This document shows positions 7,876 to 14,568 of a stretch of DNA of 25,651 bases, piece by piece. Every line of letters begins with the position of its first letter. The stretch's first letter is position 1. The position numbers were made by a program, and so were the translations under genes. The notes beneath the pieces were generated by a model. That model saw only the letters and a program-made list of their open reading frames with translations, was not told the DNA's origin and made no database searches. The stretch is from JBEKDJ01 sp050014415 (GTDB lineage Bacteria > Desulfobacterota > BSN033 > UBA1163): NCBI GenBank assembly GCA_050014415.1, contig JBEKDJ010000026.1, positions 1 to 25,651 of the forward strand. Reading direction: 5' to 3'.

Positions 7876-8169
7876 CTATTTCTTAACCGCTGCCTTTTCA
7901 GCTCCCGGAAGAACAACTTCCTTTTCTTCTTTCTCCTCTTGTTTCCGCTTCTTGAGTGCCGTGGCTGTTCCCGTACCAATGAAGTTGAAGGAGAGAATAG
8001 CTGCCGGGATCAACTGCAGAAGAATCACAATTGCTCCAACAATGATGAAGATCCAGAGCGTTATCCCACCTTCTTTCAGGCTGATCGACCTCGCAAATAC
8101 CGGAGAAGCCATCAGAGTGATAAACCCAACCATCAAGGCAACCATCAATCTTTCTCTTGCTTTTTCCAT
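7876..8169 (-). CDS. Small membrane protein of unknown function
   Basis: This 97-residue protein has a hydrophobic N-terminal segment ending VFARS (about residues 8-27), a probable cleaved signal peptide. A second hydrophobic helix follows (about 36-60, LWIFIIVGAIVILLQLIPAA), then a charged tail rich in Lys and Glu (KKRKQEEKEEKEV). The start at 8169 (MEKARERL) is chosen because ggagg lies 8 nt upstream; the alternative Met five codons earlier sits inside that site. The topology suggests one inner-membrane segment with a cytoplasmic charged tail. The family is not recognised. It stands alone, with an AT-rich upstream region (about 8240-8300) that probably holds its promoter. Confidence 0.7.
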   Translation of the reverse strand: MEKARERLMVALMVGFITLMASPVFARSISLKEGGITLWIFIIVGAIVILLQLIPAAILSFNFIGTGTATALKKRKQEEKEEKEVVLPGAEKAAVKK

Positions 8170-8971
8170 CTTCGATTCCTCCATTGTTTGAATCTTCCTT
8201 GGCAGTGCGTCTACCTTCCGGGAAATGAATGACGCCTTCCCAACATCAAAAGATGATTAATTTTAAGTATCTAGAATTTTTTTGCTTTTTAACTGATCGG
8301 AGAAATAATCCTCCCTGAAGCCAAATTTGCTCCTTCATAAATTTGGTAATCAGTCCCCTTTTATGTCAAGGTTCCACAGCATTAGAGAATGTCGTCGATG
8401 GCGGCTCTTCTCGTCCTTCTCACTATGCGGATTTCTATCGGCAATCGCCTGCTCTCAGAGATAACCTGGGTAAGCACTTGTACTTCATTCTCTTGACATT
8501 GCATACGTTTTCATGTACGTGGGGTGTCGAGGTGATCCGTATGAGAACGATCGGCGACCCAGGCTAGGGCAAATCCTCTGCTAGGTCCTGGAAGAAACAG
8601 GGGTCGTCAAGATCCTCAGAATGCGGACTCATTACGAATAGGGGACCGCGGTGTCATCCACAGAAAGAAGTTGATCGTTCCAATTGAGGAATCCGGATTG
8701 TGGAATGAAGATTTGATGAAGAAGCGAATGTCTAACAGATCAGAGGGGTCGCCCATTAAAAGGCAAACCTTAGGGCTAAAACAAGAACCGCAATGCCCGA
8801 CTGGATTTTTCCGTCAAATCACTTGGATGGTCTAGCGGCAATGGGCACTGCCCGGCGCACAGATTGATCAAGAATAGGTTTTGGGGGCATTCCAATCTCG
8901 CGACGGACTTTCCTCGCCAATCCAGAACCAAGCGATTTCTCCTTGATTCCCTCTCCAAGAGGAGACATGGA
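8170..8971. other. Long intergenic stretch, no gene recognised
   Basis: This 800-bp gap lies between divergent genes. The first 130 bp on the minus-strand side are AT-rich. A TCATCC-type element lies at 8654-8690 (tcatccacagaaagaagttg). A TTGACA hexamer at 8493 lacks a matching -10 box. Open frames here (for example 8343-8567 plus) have no binding site and no recognisable protein features. Confidence 0.45.
8654..8690. repeat. TCATCC-type dispersed repeat, copy D
   Basis: tcatccacagaaagaagttg followed by a cgttccaattgaggaat stretch resembles the copies at 1479, 5300 and 5377. Similarity is partial, so it is called as a divergent member. Confidence 0.35.
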
Positions 8972-9586
8972 ATGGGCAGCCATCCTATGAAAGTTGCAGG
9001 GATTGACCTTGCCGGCAGTGAGAAGAGACCCACAGGAATCTGCATCCTGGAGGGAAGAAAGGCCACGGTTCTGGTGGTTCATACCGATGGGGAGATTCTT
9101 CGAACCGTTGGGGAGGACGTTCAAGTTGTAGCCATCGATGCTCCTCTGTCCCTCCCCCGGGGAAGATGCTGTTTGAGAGATGATTGCCCGTGTGCCGGAC
9201 GCGCCCACTTCCGGACTTGCGATCTGGAACTACGCCGCATGAAAATCAAGTTTTTCCCCATCACCTTGGGGCCTATGCGCCAGCTCACCCTGCGCGGGCT
9301 GGCCTTAAAGGAGAAGCTTGAAAAAAGGGAAATTCGGGTCTTCGAGACCTACCCGGGAGCTGCTCAAGACATTTGGGGGATTCCCCGCCAGAAAGATCCT
9401 CAAGGTTTGCAACAAGGCTTGAAGCGATTCAAGTTGCGGGGAAACTGGTCAAGGCGCGAAGTCACCAAGGACGAACTCGACGCCTTTACATGCGCATTGG
9501 TAGCCAGAGAAGAGCTGAAGGGAAACGCCATTGCTATCGGAGATCCAGAAGAAGGTTTGATGATCCTTCCCAGTTTGGGAAAATAG
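8972..9586 (+). CDS. DUF429 family protein (predicted RNase H-fold nuclease)
   Basis: This 204-residue protein has conserved DUF429 blocks. VAGIDLAGSEKRPTGICIL is at the N terminus with the first acidic residue. VVAIDAPLSLPRG follows at about residues 58-70. A Cys-rich stretch (CCLRDDCPCAGRAHFRTCD) leads into LELRRMKIKFFPITLGPMR. The C-terminal acidic motif is KDELDAFTCALVA. The three spaced acidic positions are consistent with the RNase H-like fold proposed for the family; activity and substrate are unknown. Start 8972 is chosen because aggag lies 7 nt upstream; a Met five codons later (8987) is also possible, and the longer frame from 8864 has no support. It is convergent with the ribosomal cluster. 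Confidence 0.88.
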   Translation: MGSHPMKVAGIDLAGSEKRPTGICILEGRKATVLVVHTDGEILRTVGEDVQVVAIDAPLSLPRGRCCLRDDCPCAGRAHFRTCDLELRRMKIKFFPITLGPMRQLTLRGLALKEKLEKREIRVFETYPGAAQDIWGIPRQKDPQGLQQGLKRFKLRGNWSRREVTKDELDAFTCALVAREELKGNAIAIGDPEEGLMILPSLGK

Positions 9587-9730
9587 GGACACATCTTTTT
9601 TTTTGGAAGAGGTAGGGTTATTGAGTCACTAGATAATTGGTCGCACGCAGGAAATAGAGTCAGTCATGAAATAGTCAATGGAAATGCTGAGATCAAAGAC
9701 TCTCAAAGGTCATGCTACTTGACATGTGCC

Positions 9731-9763
9731 AAAAAAAAAGGGGATTGAAAAAACTACAATCCC
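9731..9763 (-). terminator. Rho-independent terminator of the ribosomal cluster
   Basis: On the minus strand GGGATTG (9763-9757) pairs perfectly with CAATCCC (9747-9741) around a T-rich loop, and is followed by CC and a run of nine T (9739-9731). It lies about 40 nt after the rplQ stop, the expected end of the alpha operon. Confidence 0.9.
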
Positions 9764-9800
9764 TTATGACGGTTGCTGTGGGGTGAAGTAAAAAAATTTC

Positions 9801-10370
9801 CTACTTACCCTTATCTCTCTTATCTTCTGATTTTCTCTTCGGTTTTTCCTTCTTCCCCTTTGGGGGCTCTTTTTCTTCCTTCTTCTCTTTCTTTTCCTTT
9901 TTCTCTTTTCCCTTTTCCTTTTCTTTCTTTTCTCCCTTTTCTTTCTTCTTGGGAGAGGCTTTCTCGAGAACCTCTTTGGCCTTTTTCACAGGCGATTTCT
10001 TCTGCTCCGGCGATGAGAAGGTGACCAATTCGATGAGAGAGAGAGGGGCTCCATCTCCCTGGCGCCATCCCATCTTGTAGATCCGCGTGTAGCCTCCTTC
10101 ACGATCTTTTAGCTGAGGAGCAATCTTATCGAAGAGCTTCTTGACGATTCCCTCATCCCGGAGGAGAGCAAAGGCCTGTCTCCTGGCATGAAGGTTGCCT
10201 TTCTTTCCTAAGCTAATGATCTTATCTGCCCAACTTCGGAGTTCCTTTCCCTTCGCCAGAGTCGTTTGGATTCGTTCGTGTTGGAGGAGTGAAACCAGCA
10301 TATTACGGAACATCCACCTCCGATGTTGCGTATGGCGCGATAATTTCCTGCCTTTCACACGGTGCCTCAT
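9801..10370 (-). CDS. rplQ: Ribosomal protein L17 with long Lys/Glu-rich tail
   Basis: Residues 1-118 are a complete L17 (MRHRVKGRKLSRHTQHRRWM, then FRNMLVSLLQHERIQTTLAKGKE, ending APLSLIELV), a large-subunit protein near the exit tunnel. Usual bacterial L17 is about 115-130 residues; this one is 189. The extra 71 residues (119-189) consist almost only of Lys, Glu, Gly, Pro and Ser and should be disordered. Part of it is encoded by 84 consecutive purines in the mRNA. The start is ATG 10370 behind aggagggg. It follows rpoA by 9 nt and is the last gene before the terminator, the usual order. The tail may contact rRNA or the ribosome surface; that is inference. Confidence 0.97.
   Translation of the reverse strand: MRHRVKGRKLSRHTQHRRWMFRNMLVSLLQHERIQTTLAKGKELRSWADKIISLGKKGNLHARRQAFALLRDEGIVKKLFDKIAPQLKDREGGYTRIYKMGWRQGDGAPLSLIELVTFSSPEQKKSPVKKAKEVLEKASPKKKEKGEKKEKEKGKEKKEKKEKKEEKEPPKGKKEKPKRKSEDKRDKGK
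9867..9950. repeat. 84-nt uninterrupted pyrimidine/purine tract
   Basis: Every base from 9867 to 9950 on the plus strand is C or T, so the rplQ mRNA has 84 consecutive purines within its tail-coding part. Such tracts can form triplex DNA and contain many Shine-Dalgarno-like words. Confidence 0.85.
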
Positions 10371-10379
10371 TCACCCCTC

Positions 10380-11402
10380 CTATCCAGTCGCTCCAGTTTC
10401 CATCTCGTCTTTTGAAGTCTTTGGAGGCCAATTCTCCAGATTCATCCCTAGGCTAAGTCCCATCTCACCCAAAATCTCCTTAATCTCGTTGAGAGACTTA
10501 CGGCCGAAGTTCTTGGTGGCCAAAATTTCGGCCTCCGTCTTTTGGACCAGATCTCCAATCAACCTGATGTTCGCATGCTTCAGACAATTGGCAGAACGGA
10601 CGGAGAGTTCTAACTCATCCACGCTCCGAAAGAGATTTTCGTTCAATCCTTCGATTTCCCCTTGACCTCCAGGAGTCACCACCTCCATCTCTTCCTCCTC
10701 TTCAAAGGTGATGAAAATGGCGAGTTGTTCTTTCAGAATCTTTGCCGCATGAGCAACCGCCTCCTCCGGATTCAAGCTTCCGTCGGTCCAGACTTCCAAC
10801 GTCAATTTGTCATAATCTGTGATCTGCCCTACCCTAGCATTGGTAACGGTGTAGTTCACCTTCTTGATCGGAGAGAAGATGGCATCCATGGGGGTGGTCC
10901 CGATGGGTTGGTTTTCCTCCTTGTTTCTCTCTGCAGGAACATAACTCCTGCCCATCTTTACCATCATCTCCATGGAGAGTTTGGCGTCTCTTGAAAGGGT
11001 GGCTATGTAGTGCTCAGGATTAAGTATTTCTACTGCATCGCCCGTGAGGATGTCTCCTGCCTTAAGAATCTTGGGACCTTCCATCTTCACCCGAATGGCC
11101 TTTGGGCCGTCGGTGTGAAGTTTGAGCCTCACTTCTTTGAGATTGAGGATGATCTCTGTCACATCCTCCTTAACACCCGGGATCGTTGAGAATTCATGGA
11201 GCACACCGTCTATTTTCACCGATGTGATCGCCGCTCCTTGCAGAGAAGAAAGGAGAATCCGTCGAAGAGAGTTTCCAATCGTGATGCCAAAGCCTCGCTC
11301 AAAAGGCTCTGCGGCGAACTTGCCATAGAAGGGAGTTAGTGTTTCCTTTTCCACTTCCAACCGTTTAGGCCGAATAAGATCCTTCCAGAATTTTTGATGC
11401 AT
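10380..11402 (-). CDS. rpoA: RNA polymerase alpha subunit
   Basis: This 340-residue alpha subunit has the N-terminal assembly domain (FGITIGNSLRRILLSSLQGA; VKEDVTEIILNLKEV), which dimerises and binds beta and beta-prime. A linker follows, then the C-terminal domain (VDELELSVRSANCLKHANI; LATKNFGRKSLNEIKEIL) that contacts UP elements and activators. The RSANCLK stretch keeps the DNA-contacting Arg and Asn. The start is set at ATG 11402 because ggggagg lies 5 nt upstream; a same-frame start at 11459 would add 19 unrelated residues. It sits between rpsD and rplQ as usual, but is separated from rpsD by a 356-bp spacer carrying repeats. Confidence 0.98.
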   Translation of the reverse strand: MHQKFWKDLIRPKRLEVEKETLTPFYGKFAAEPFERGFGITIGNSLRRILLSSLQGAAITSVKIDGVLHEFSTIPGVKEDVTEIILNLKEVRLKLHTDGPKAIRVKMEGPKILKAGDILTGDAVEILNPEHYIATLSRDAKLSMEMMVKMGRSYVPAERNKEENQPIGTTPMDAIFSPIKKVNYTVTNARVGQITDYDKLTLEVWTDGSLNPEEAVAHAAKILKEQLAIFITFEEEEEMEVVTPGGQGEIEGLNENLFRSVDELELSVRSANCLKHANIRLIGDLVQKTEAEILATKNFGRKSLNEIKEILGEMGLSLGMNLENWPPKTSKDEMETGATG

Positions 11403-11514
11403 ACCGCCTCCCCTGAAGGTTAACCCCGCTGTTATAAATAGATCGGTATCTGATGGCAACGGGCTTTTCTCAAATCCTAACTTCTTGCCTCAACGACGGG
11501 GAAAAGGGTTTGAA

Positions 11515-11756
11515 CCATCGTGAACACAATAGATCAGTGAACGTTCGCGTGGTATTGTTGTGAATCCCACCCTGGCGGGATTGCCACGCTTGCGCGCCGA
11601 CCCTCCTCTGCCCGCCGAAGCGGGCTTCCCGAAGGCGCAACCACTGCCTAATCCTCCGGAGCAGCCCTGCCTAGGCAGCCTGGATCAGCGCACAGGCATG
11701 TCCTCCCGGCATGCGGGGACTCCTTGCAATGACGACTGCATTAATCCGTTCACGAT
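11515..11756. repeat. GC-rich composite repeat element between rpsD and rpoA
   Basis: Outer arms atcgtgaac (11517-11525) and gttcacgat (11748-11756) enclose a GC-rich block. It contains a hairpin aatccca...ggcgggatt (11563-11582) running into gattgccacgc, a CTTCGGCGGGCAG copy on the minus strand (11608-11620), a 12-bp palindrome ctgcctaggcag (11667-11678) and ctccttgcaatgacg (11720-11734). The two edges gggattgccacgc and ctccttgcaatgacg resemble a class of dispersed repeats known in many bacterial genomes with CATTGC(A/G)AGGAG ... GGCAATCCC edges. The unusual GC content and nested palindromes suggest an inserted element. Confidence 0.6.
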
Positions 11757-11758
11757 AG

Positions 11759-12385
11759 TTACTTCGAATACAACTCAACGATCAACTTCTCCTGAATCGG
11801 GATGGTAATCTCTTCACGTGTCGGCAAACCCTTCACACTCCCTTTCAGTTGTTCCTTATCCAAATCCAGCCATTGAGGAACTCCTCGCCGAGCCACTCCC
11901 TCCAAAGCCTCCAAGATGCGAACGATCTTCTTGCTTTTCTCGCGTAGCTCAATGACATCTCCTGGCTTGGCGAGATAGGAGGGAATGTTCACCCTCGACC
12001 GGTTGACCAAGAAATGGTTATGTCTTACAAGTTGGCGTGCTTCATTTCTCGAATTGGCAAAACCCAGGCGATAGACCATGTTGTCCAATCTCCGTTCCAG
12101 AAGAGAGAGGAGGATTTCTCCGGTAATCCCCTTTTGTCGGTCCGCCTCTTTGAAGGTATTGCGGAACTGGTTTTCCAGAATCCCATAGAGCCGTTTGACT
12201 TTCTGCTTCTCTCGAAGCTGAGCTCCGTAAGCCGAGAATTTTTTTCGGTCCTGACCGTGCTGTCCAGGAGCATAGTTCCTCCGGTCAACGGCACACTTCT
12301 CCGTATAGCACCTTTCTCCTTTGAGAAAGAGCTTGAGATTCTCCCTTCGACAAAGCCGACAAACCGATTTCGTGTATCTTGCCAA
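11759..12385 (-). CDS. rpsD: Ribosomal protein S4, zinc-binding form
   Basis: This 208-residue S4 is a primary 16S rRNA binder that nucleates assembly of the small subunit. The N terminus has CRLCRR...ERCYTEKC, giving Cys9, Cys12, Cys26 and Cys31, the zinc-binding form. The S4 RNA-binding domain follows at about 98-160 (RRLDNMVYRLGFANSRNEA; HNHFLVNRSRVNIPSYLAKPG). The start codon is TTG at 12385, with ggagg 7 nt upstream. Directly upstream of that site lies a 16-bp palindrome (12400-12415) and then an inverted-repeat spacer, so translation initiation may be structure-sensitive. S4 represses the alpha operon in E. coli; whether it does so here cannot be told. Confidence 0.98.
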   Translation of the reverse strand: MARYTKSVCRLCRRENLKLFLKGERCYTEKCAVDRRNYAPGQHGQDRKKFSAYGAQLREKQKVKRLYGILENQFRNTFKEADRQKGITGEILLSLLERRLDNMVYRLGFANSRNEARQLVRHNHFLVNRSRVNIPSYLAKPGDVIELREKSKKIVRILEALEGVARRGVPQWLDLDKEQLKGSVKGLPTREEITIPIQEKLIVELYSK

Positions 12386-12399
12386 CGTGAATCCTCCTG

Positions 12400-12569
12400 C
12401 TTTAATGAATTAAAGCTGATTACACAGATTTAAAAAACATGATTACCCCGATTAGAGAACGACCCGTTTTACTTGACGACTCCTATTACTGAATCAATTT
12501 TTTCCATCTTCTTAATCCATACCATCTTTTTTAATCCGTGTAATCTTCTTTTAAAATTTGTGTAATCAG
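12400..12569. repeat. Inverted and direct word-repeats in the rpsK-rpsD spacer
   Basis: A 16-bp palindrome ctttaatgaattaaag (12400-12415) abuts ctgattacacagatttaaaa (12416-12435). That arm is matched in reverse complement by ttttaaaatttgtgtaatca (12549-12568) and again by tttttaatccgtgtaatc (12528-12545). The unit gattacac(a/g)(a/g)att is thus present three times, once in one orientation and twice in the other. It fills most of a 193-bp spacer. Confidence 0.75.
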
Positions 12570-12578
12570 ACATTCGTC

Positions 12579-12968
12579 CTAGACCCTTCTCCGTTTTGGG
12601 GGACGACATCCATTGTGGGGGATAGGTGTGACATCCTTAATGAGATGAACCTTTAGACCGGTGGCTTGAAGAGATCTCAACGCCGATTCCCTTCCCGCCC
12701 CTGGACCCTTTACATAGACATCGATGGATCGAACCCCGTGTTCCATCGCCTTCTTAGCAGCATCCTCCGCTGCCATTTGAGCTGCAAAGGGGGTGCTTTT
12801 TCGAGAGCCCTTGAAGCCTTGTGTACCGGCACTGGACCAGGTGATTACATTCCCCGCTGTATCGGTGATGGTGATGATGGTGTTGTTGAATGTCGCCTGT
12901 ATGTGGGCAATGCCCGTCAGGATATTCTTTCTGGCCTTCTTTTTCTTTGTCCCCGGACCTTTGGCCAT
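12579..12968 (-). CDS. rpsK: Ribosomal protein S11
   Basis: This 129-residue S11 binds the platform of the 30S subunit near the mRNA exit. Recognisable blocks are GIAHIQATFNNTIITITDTAG (about residues 19-39), SSAGTQGFKGSRKSTPFAAQ, and the basic C-terminal end TPIPHNGCRPPKRRRV. The N-terminal stretch is Lys-rich (KKKKARKN). The start ATG 12968 follows ggagggg. It lies between rpsM and rpsD as in the standard alpha operon, but both neighbouring spacers (114 and 193 bp) are long and hold inverted repeats. Confidence 0.98.
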   Translation of the reverse strand: MAKGPGTKKKKARKNILTGIAHIQATFNNTIITITDTAGNVITWSSAGTQGFKGSRKSTPFAAQMAAEDAAKKAMEHGVRSIDVYVKGPGAGRESALRSLQATGLKVHLIKDVTPIPHNGCRPPKRRRV

Positions 12969-12980
12969 ATCCCCTCCTTT

Positions 12981-13075
12981 AACCTGTTAGAAAGAAAGTC
13001 TCATCATTTCTTGTATTGAACTCCACGACATGCCTCATCAAGTCTAAAGCCCCATTCCAACCTTCTAACAGGGTT
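12981..13075. repeat. Inverted repeat in the rpsM-rpsK spacer
   Basis: aacctgttagaaag (12981-12994) and ccttctaacagggtt (13061-13075) are imperfect reverse complements (one inserted base, one mismatch), enclosing about 66 nt. The arm lies 13 nt upstream of the rpsK start and overlaps the region just ahead of its ribosome binding site. Confidence 0.7.
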
Positions 13076-13082
13076 TACGGAG

Positions 13083-13460
13083 CTATTCCTTCTCCTTTTT
13101 CTTCCCGATGATTGCCCGACGGGGTCCTTTTCGCGTCCTGGCATTGGTGTGAGTTCTCTGACCGTGGACGGGCAGAGACTTGCGGTGGCGAAGTCCCCGG
13201 TAGGAGCCGATATCCATCAGCCGCTTAATGTTAGTGGCCACCTCCCGTTTGAGATCTCCCTCCACCTTGAATTCCCGTTCTAGGATGTCCCGGAGGCGAA
13301 CGACCTCTGCCTCGGTCAATTGATTGACGCGCGTATCCTTGTTAATGTTTGTCCTTTCAAGGATCTTGTTGGCAGATGGTCTTCCAATCCCGTAGATATA
13401 GGTGAGGGCAACCTCAATTCGTTTGTCCTTTGGGAGATCGACCCCAGCAAGTCGTGCCAT
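13083..13460 (-). CDS. rpsM: Ribosomal protein S13
   Basis: This 125-residue S13 sits in the head of the 30S subunit and bridges to the 50S subunit and P-site tRNA. Landmarks are ARLAGVDLPKDKRIEVALTY, the helix-hairpin-helix YIYGIGRPSANKIL (about residues 22-35), DIGSYRGLRHRKSLPVHGQR and the basic tail TNARTRKGPRRAIIGKKK. The usual position-27 Thr/Ser region is RPSANKIL, within normal variation. The start ATG 13460 follows gaggagt. It is the first gene of the alpha part and follows rpmJ by an 89-bp spacer with inverted repeats. Confidence 0.98.
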   Translation of the reverse strand: MARLAGVDLPKDKRIEVALTYIYGIGRPSANKILERTNINKDTRVNQLTEAEVVRLRDILEREFKVEGDLKREVATNIKRLMDIGSYRGLRHRKSLPVHGQRTHTNARTRKGPRRAIIGKKKEKE

Positions 13461-13481
13461 AGCTCACTCCTCATTCTGAAA

Positions 13482-13545
13482 GTGCAAAGTGGAATGTGGA
13501 AAGTGGACAGGAAAGAACTCAACCACCTTCCACTGTCCATCTTCC
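13482..13545. repeat. Inverted word-repeat in the rpmJ-rpsM spacer
   Basis: The left arm carries the repeated words aagtgg, gtggaa and gtggacagg (13482-13511). The right arm ccaccttccactgtccatct (13523-13542) reads ggacagtggaaggtgg on the other strand. The word gtggacag also recurs in the rplN-rplX spacer. Confidence 0.65.
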
Positions 13546-13549
13546 AAGT

Positions 13550-13663
13550 TTAGCCTTGTCGTTGCTTATGCTTGGGGTTTTCACAGATCACACGAATGAC
13601 CCCTTTTCGTTTCACGATTTTACATTTGTCACAAATTCTTTTAACCGAAGCCCTGACCTTCAA
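13550..13663 (-). CDS. rpmJ: Ribosomal protein L36, zinc-binding form
   Basis: This 37-residue protein reads KVRASVKRICDKCKIVKRKG and ends VICENPKHKQRQG, an L36 of standard length with zinc ligands Cys11, Cys14, Cys27 and His32. L36 is a late-assembling 50S protein contacting 23S rRNA. The start is TTG at 13663 (no ATG is available at the conserved N terminus), with gggag in the end of infA 10 nt upstream. Only 4 nt separate it from the infA stop, so translation is probably coupled. It is the C+ (zinc) type; organisms with this type often carry a zinc-free paralogue elsewhere, which cannot be judged from this window. Confidence 0.96.
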   Translation of the reverse strand: MKVRASVKRICDKCKIVKRKGVIRVICENPKHKQRQG

Positions 13664-13667
13664 GGTT

Positions 13668-13886
13668 CTACTTCTCCCGGAAAATAATTCTGCCCCGACT
13701 GAGGTCATAGGGTGACAGTTCCACCGTCACCTTGTCCCCAGGCAGGATCTTGATGAAGTGCATTCTCATCTTTCCAGAAATATGGGCCAATATCTTGTGC
13801 CCATTTTCCAATTCCACTCGGAACATGGCGTTGGGAAGGGTCTCTAAGACCTTCCCTTCCACTTGGATCGCCTCCTCCTTTGGCAT
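13668..13886 (-). CDS. infA: Translation initiation factor IF-1
   Basis: This 72-residue OB-fold protein reads MPKEEAIQVEGKVLETLPNA, then FRVELENGHKILAHISGKMR, and ends DLSRGRIIFREK, which is the full IF-1 pattern at the usual length. IF-1 blocks the A site during initiation and helps IF-2 and IF-3. The start ATG 13886 follows ggagt at 6 nt. It comes 12 nt after adk. In many bacteria map lies between adk and infA; here it is missing, so methionine aminopeptidase must be encoded elsewhere. Confidence 0.98.
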   Translation of the reverse strand: MPKEEAIQVEGKVLETLPNAMFRVELENGHKILAHISGKMRMHFIKILPGDKVTVELSPYDLSRGRIIFREK

Positions 13887-13898
13887 AGATACTCCATC

Positions 13899-14558
13899 CT
13901 ACCCTTGGCCAGGGGTTCCGTCTAATAGACGCACGATTCGCTCAAACACCTCATCCTGTCCACCCACTCCAGGAATCGAGCGAAGACATTTCTTGAGCTG
14001 GTAATATTGGACAAGCGGAGCGGTCTGTCTCTCATATTCCTCCAGCCGCATTCGAATGGTCTCCTCCTTGTCATCTTCCCGTTGATACAGTGCCTTTCCG
14101 CAATGATCACAAATTCTTTCTCGCTTGGGCGGATGAAAGAGAACGTGGAACATTGCCCCGCAGTTCTTACACGTTCTCCTTCCGGTGAGCCGACGCACCA
14201 ACTCTTCAGAATCCACGTCAATGCTGATGACGTGATCAATCGATATACCGACTTTCGCAAGGATAGCCTGAAGGGCCTCCGCCTGAACGATCGTCCTCGG
14301 AAATCCGTCGAGGATGAAACCCGGATTGCAGTCCGATCCCTTCAGACGTTCTTCGATAATTCCGATAACGACCTCATCCGGGACGAGCTGCCCTTGATCC
14401 ATGAAAGTCTTGGCTTGCTTTCCTAGAGAGGTCCCCTCCTTTACTGCTGTCCTCAATATGTCCCCGGTGGAGACTTGAGGGATATGATAACGTTCGACGA
14501 TTCTCTGTGCCTGAGTGCCTTTTCCCGCTCCAGGAGGACCTAAGAGGATAAGATTCAT
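13899..14558 (-). CDS. adk: Adenylate kinase, zinc-type LID
   Basis: This 219-residue enzyme converts ATP + AMP to two ADP in the cytoplasm. The P-loop GPPGAGKGTQ is at 8-17. The AMP-binding region has TGDILR (31-36) and GFILDGFPRT (80-89). The LID domain carries CKNCG and CDHCG, i.e. Cys130, Cys133, Cys150 and Cys153, which bind structural zinc as in Gram-positive and many other bacterial enzymes, unlike the E. coli form. The C-terminal helix YERQTAPLVQYY follows. The start ATG 14558 has gagggg 4 nt upstream. It is between secY (99-bp repeat-bearing spacer) and infA, a common arrangement. Confidence 0.98.
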   Translation of the reverse strand: MNLILLGPPGAGKGTQAQRIVERYHIPQVSTGDILRTAVKEGTSLGKQAKTFMDQGQLVPDEVVIGIIEERLKGSDCNPGFILDGFPRTIVQAEALQAILAKVGISIDHVISIDVDSEELVRRLTGRRTCKNCGAMFHVLFHPPKRERICDHCGKALYQREDDKEETIRMRLEEYERQTAPLVQYYQLKKCLRSIPGVGGQDEVFERIVRLLDGTPGQG

Positions 14559-14568
14559 TTAACCCCTC

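Noticed and set aside
7843..8232. Plus-strand frames of 123-129 codons opposite the small membrane protein
   Set aside because: The minus-strand frame has a binding site and a coherent signal-plus-membrane layout, while the plus-strand frames look like its complement.
8493..8521. TTGACA hexamer as a plus-strand promoter
   Set aside because: At 17 nt spacing the -10 position reads TACGTG, too far from TATAAT, and no gene follows closely.
9568..9605. Terminator of the DUF429 gene on the plus strand
   Set aside because: The small hairpin ttcccagtttgggaa lies within the coding end and is separated from the T-run by about 15 nt, so it does not fit an intrinsic terminator.
10380..11459. Longer rpoA start at 11459
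   Set aside because: It adds 19 residues unlike any alpha subunit and would pass through the strong ribosome binding site that serves ATG 11402.
12400..12569. CRISPR-like array from the repeated gattacac units
   Set aside because: Units are in both orientations, diverged, and without regular spacers; no cas gene is present.
12386..12578. Internal promoter before rpsD
   Set aside because: A TTGATT hexamer on the minus strand has a spacing of about 20 nt to a poor -10, and AT richness here is explained by the word-repeats.
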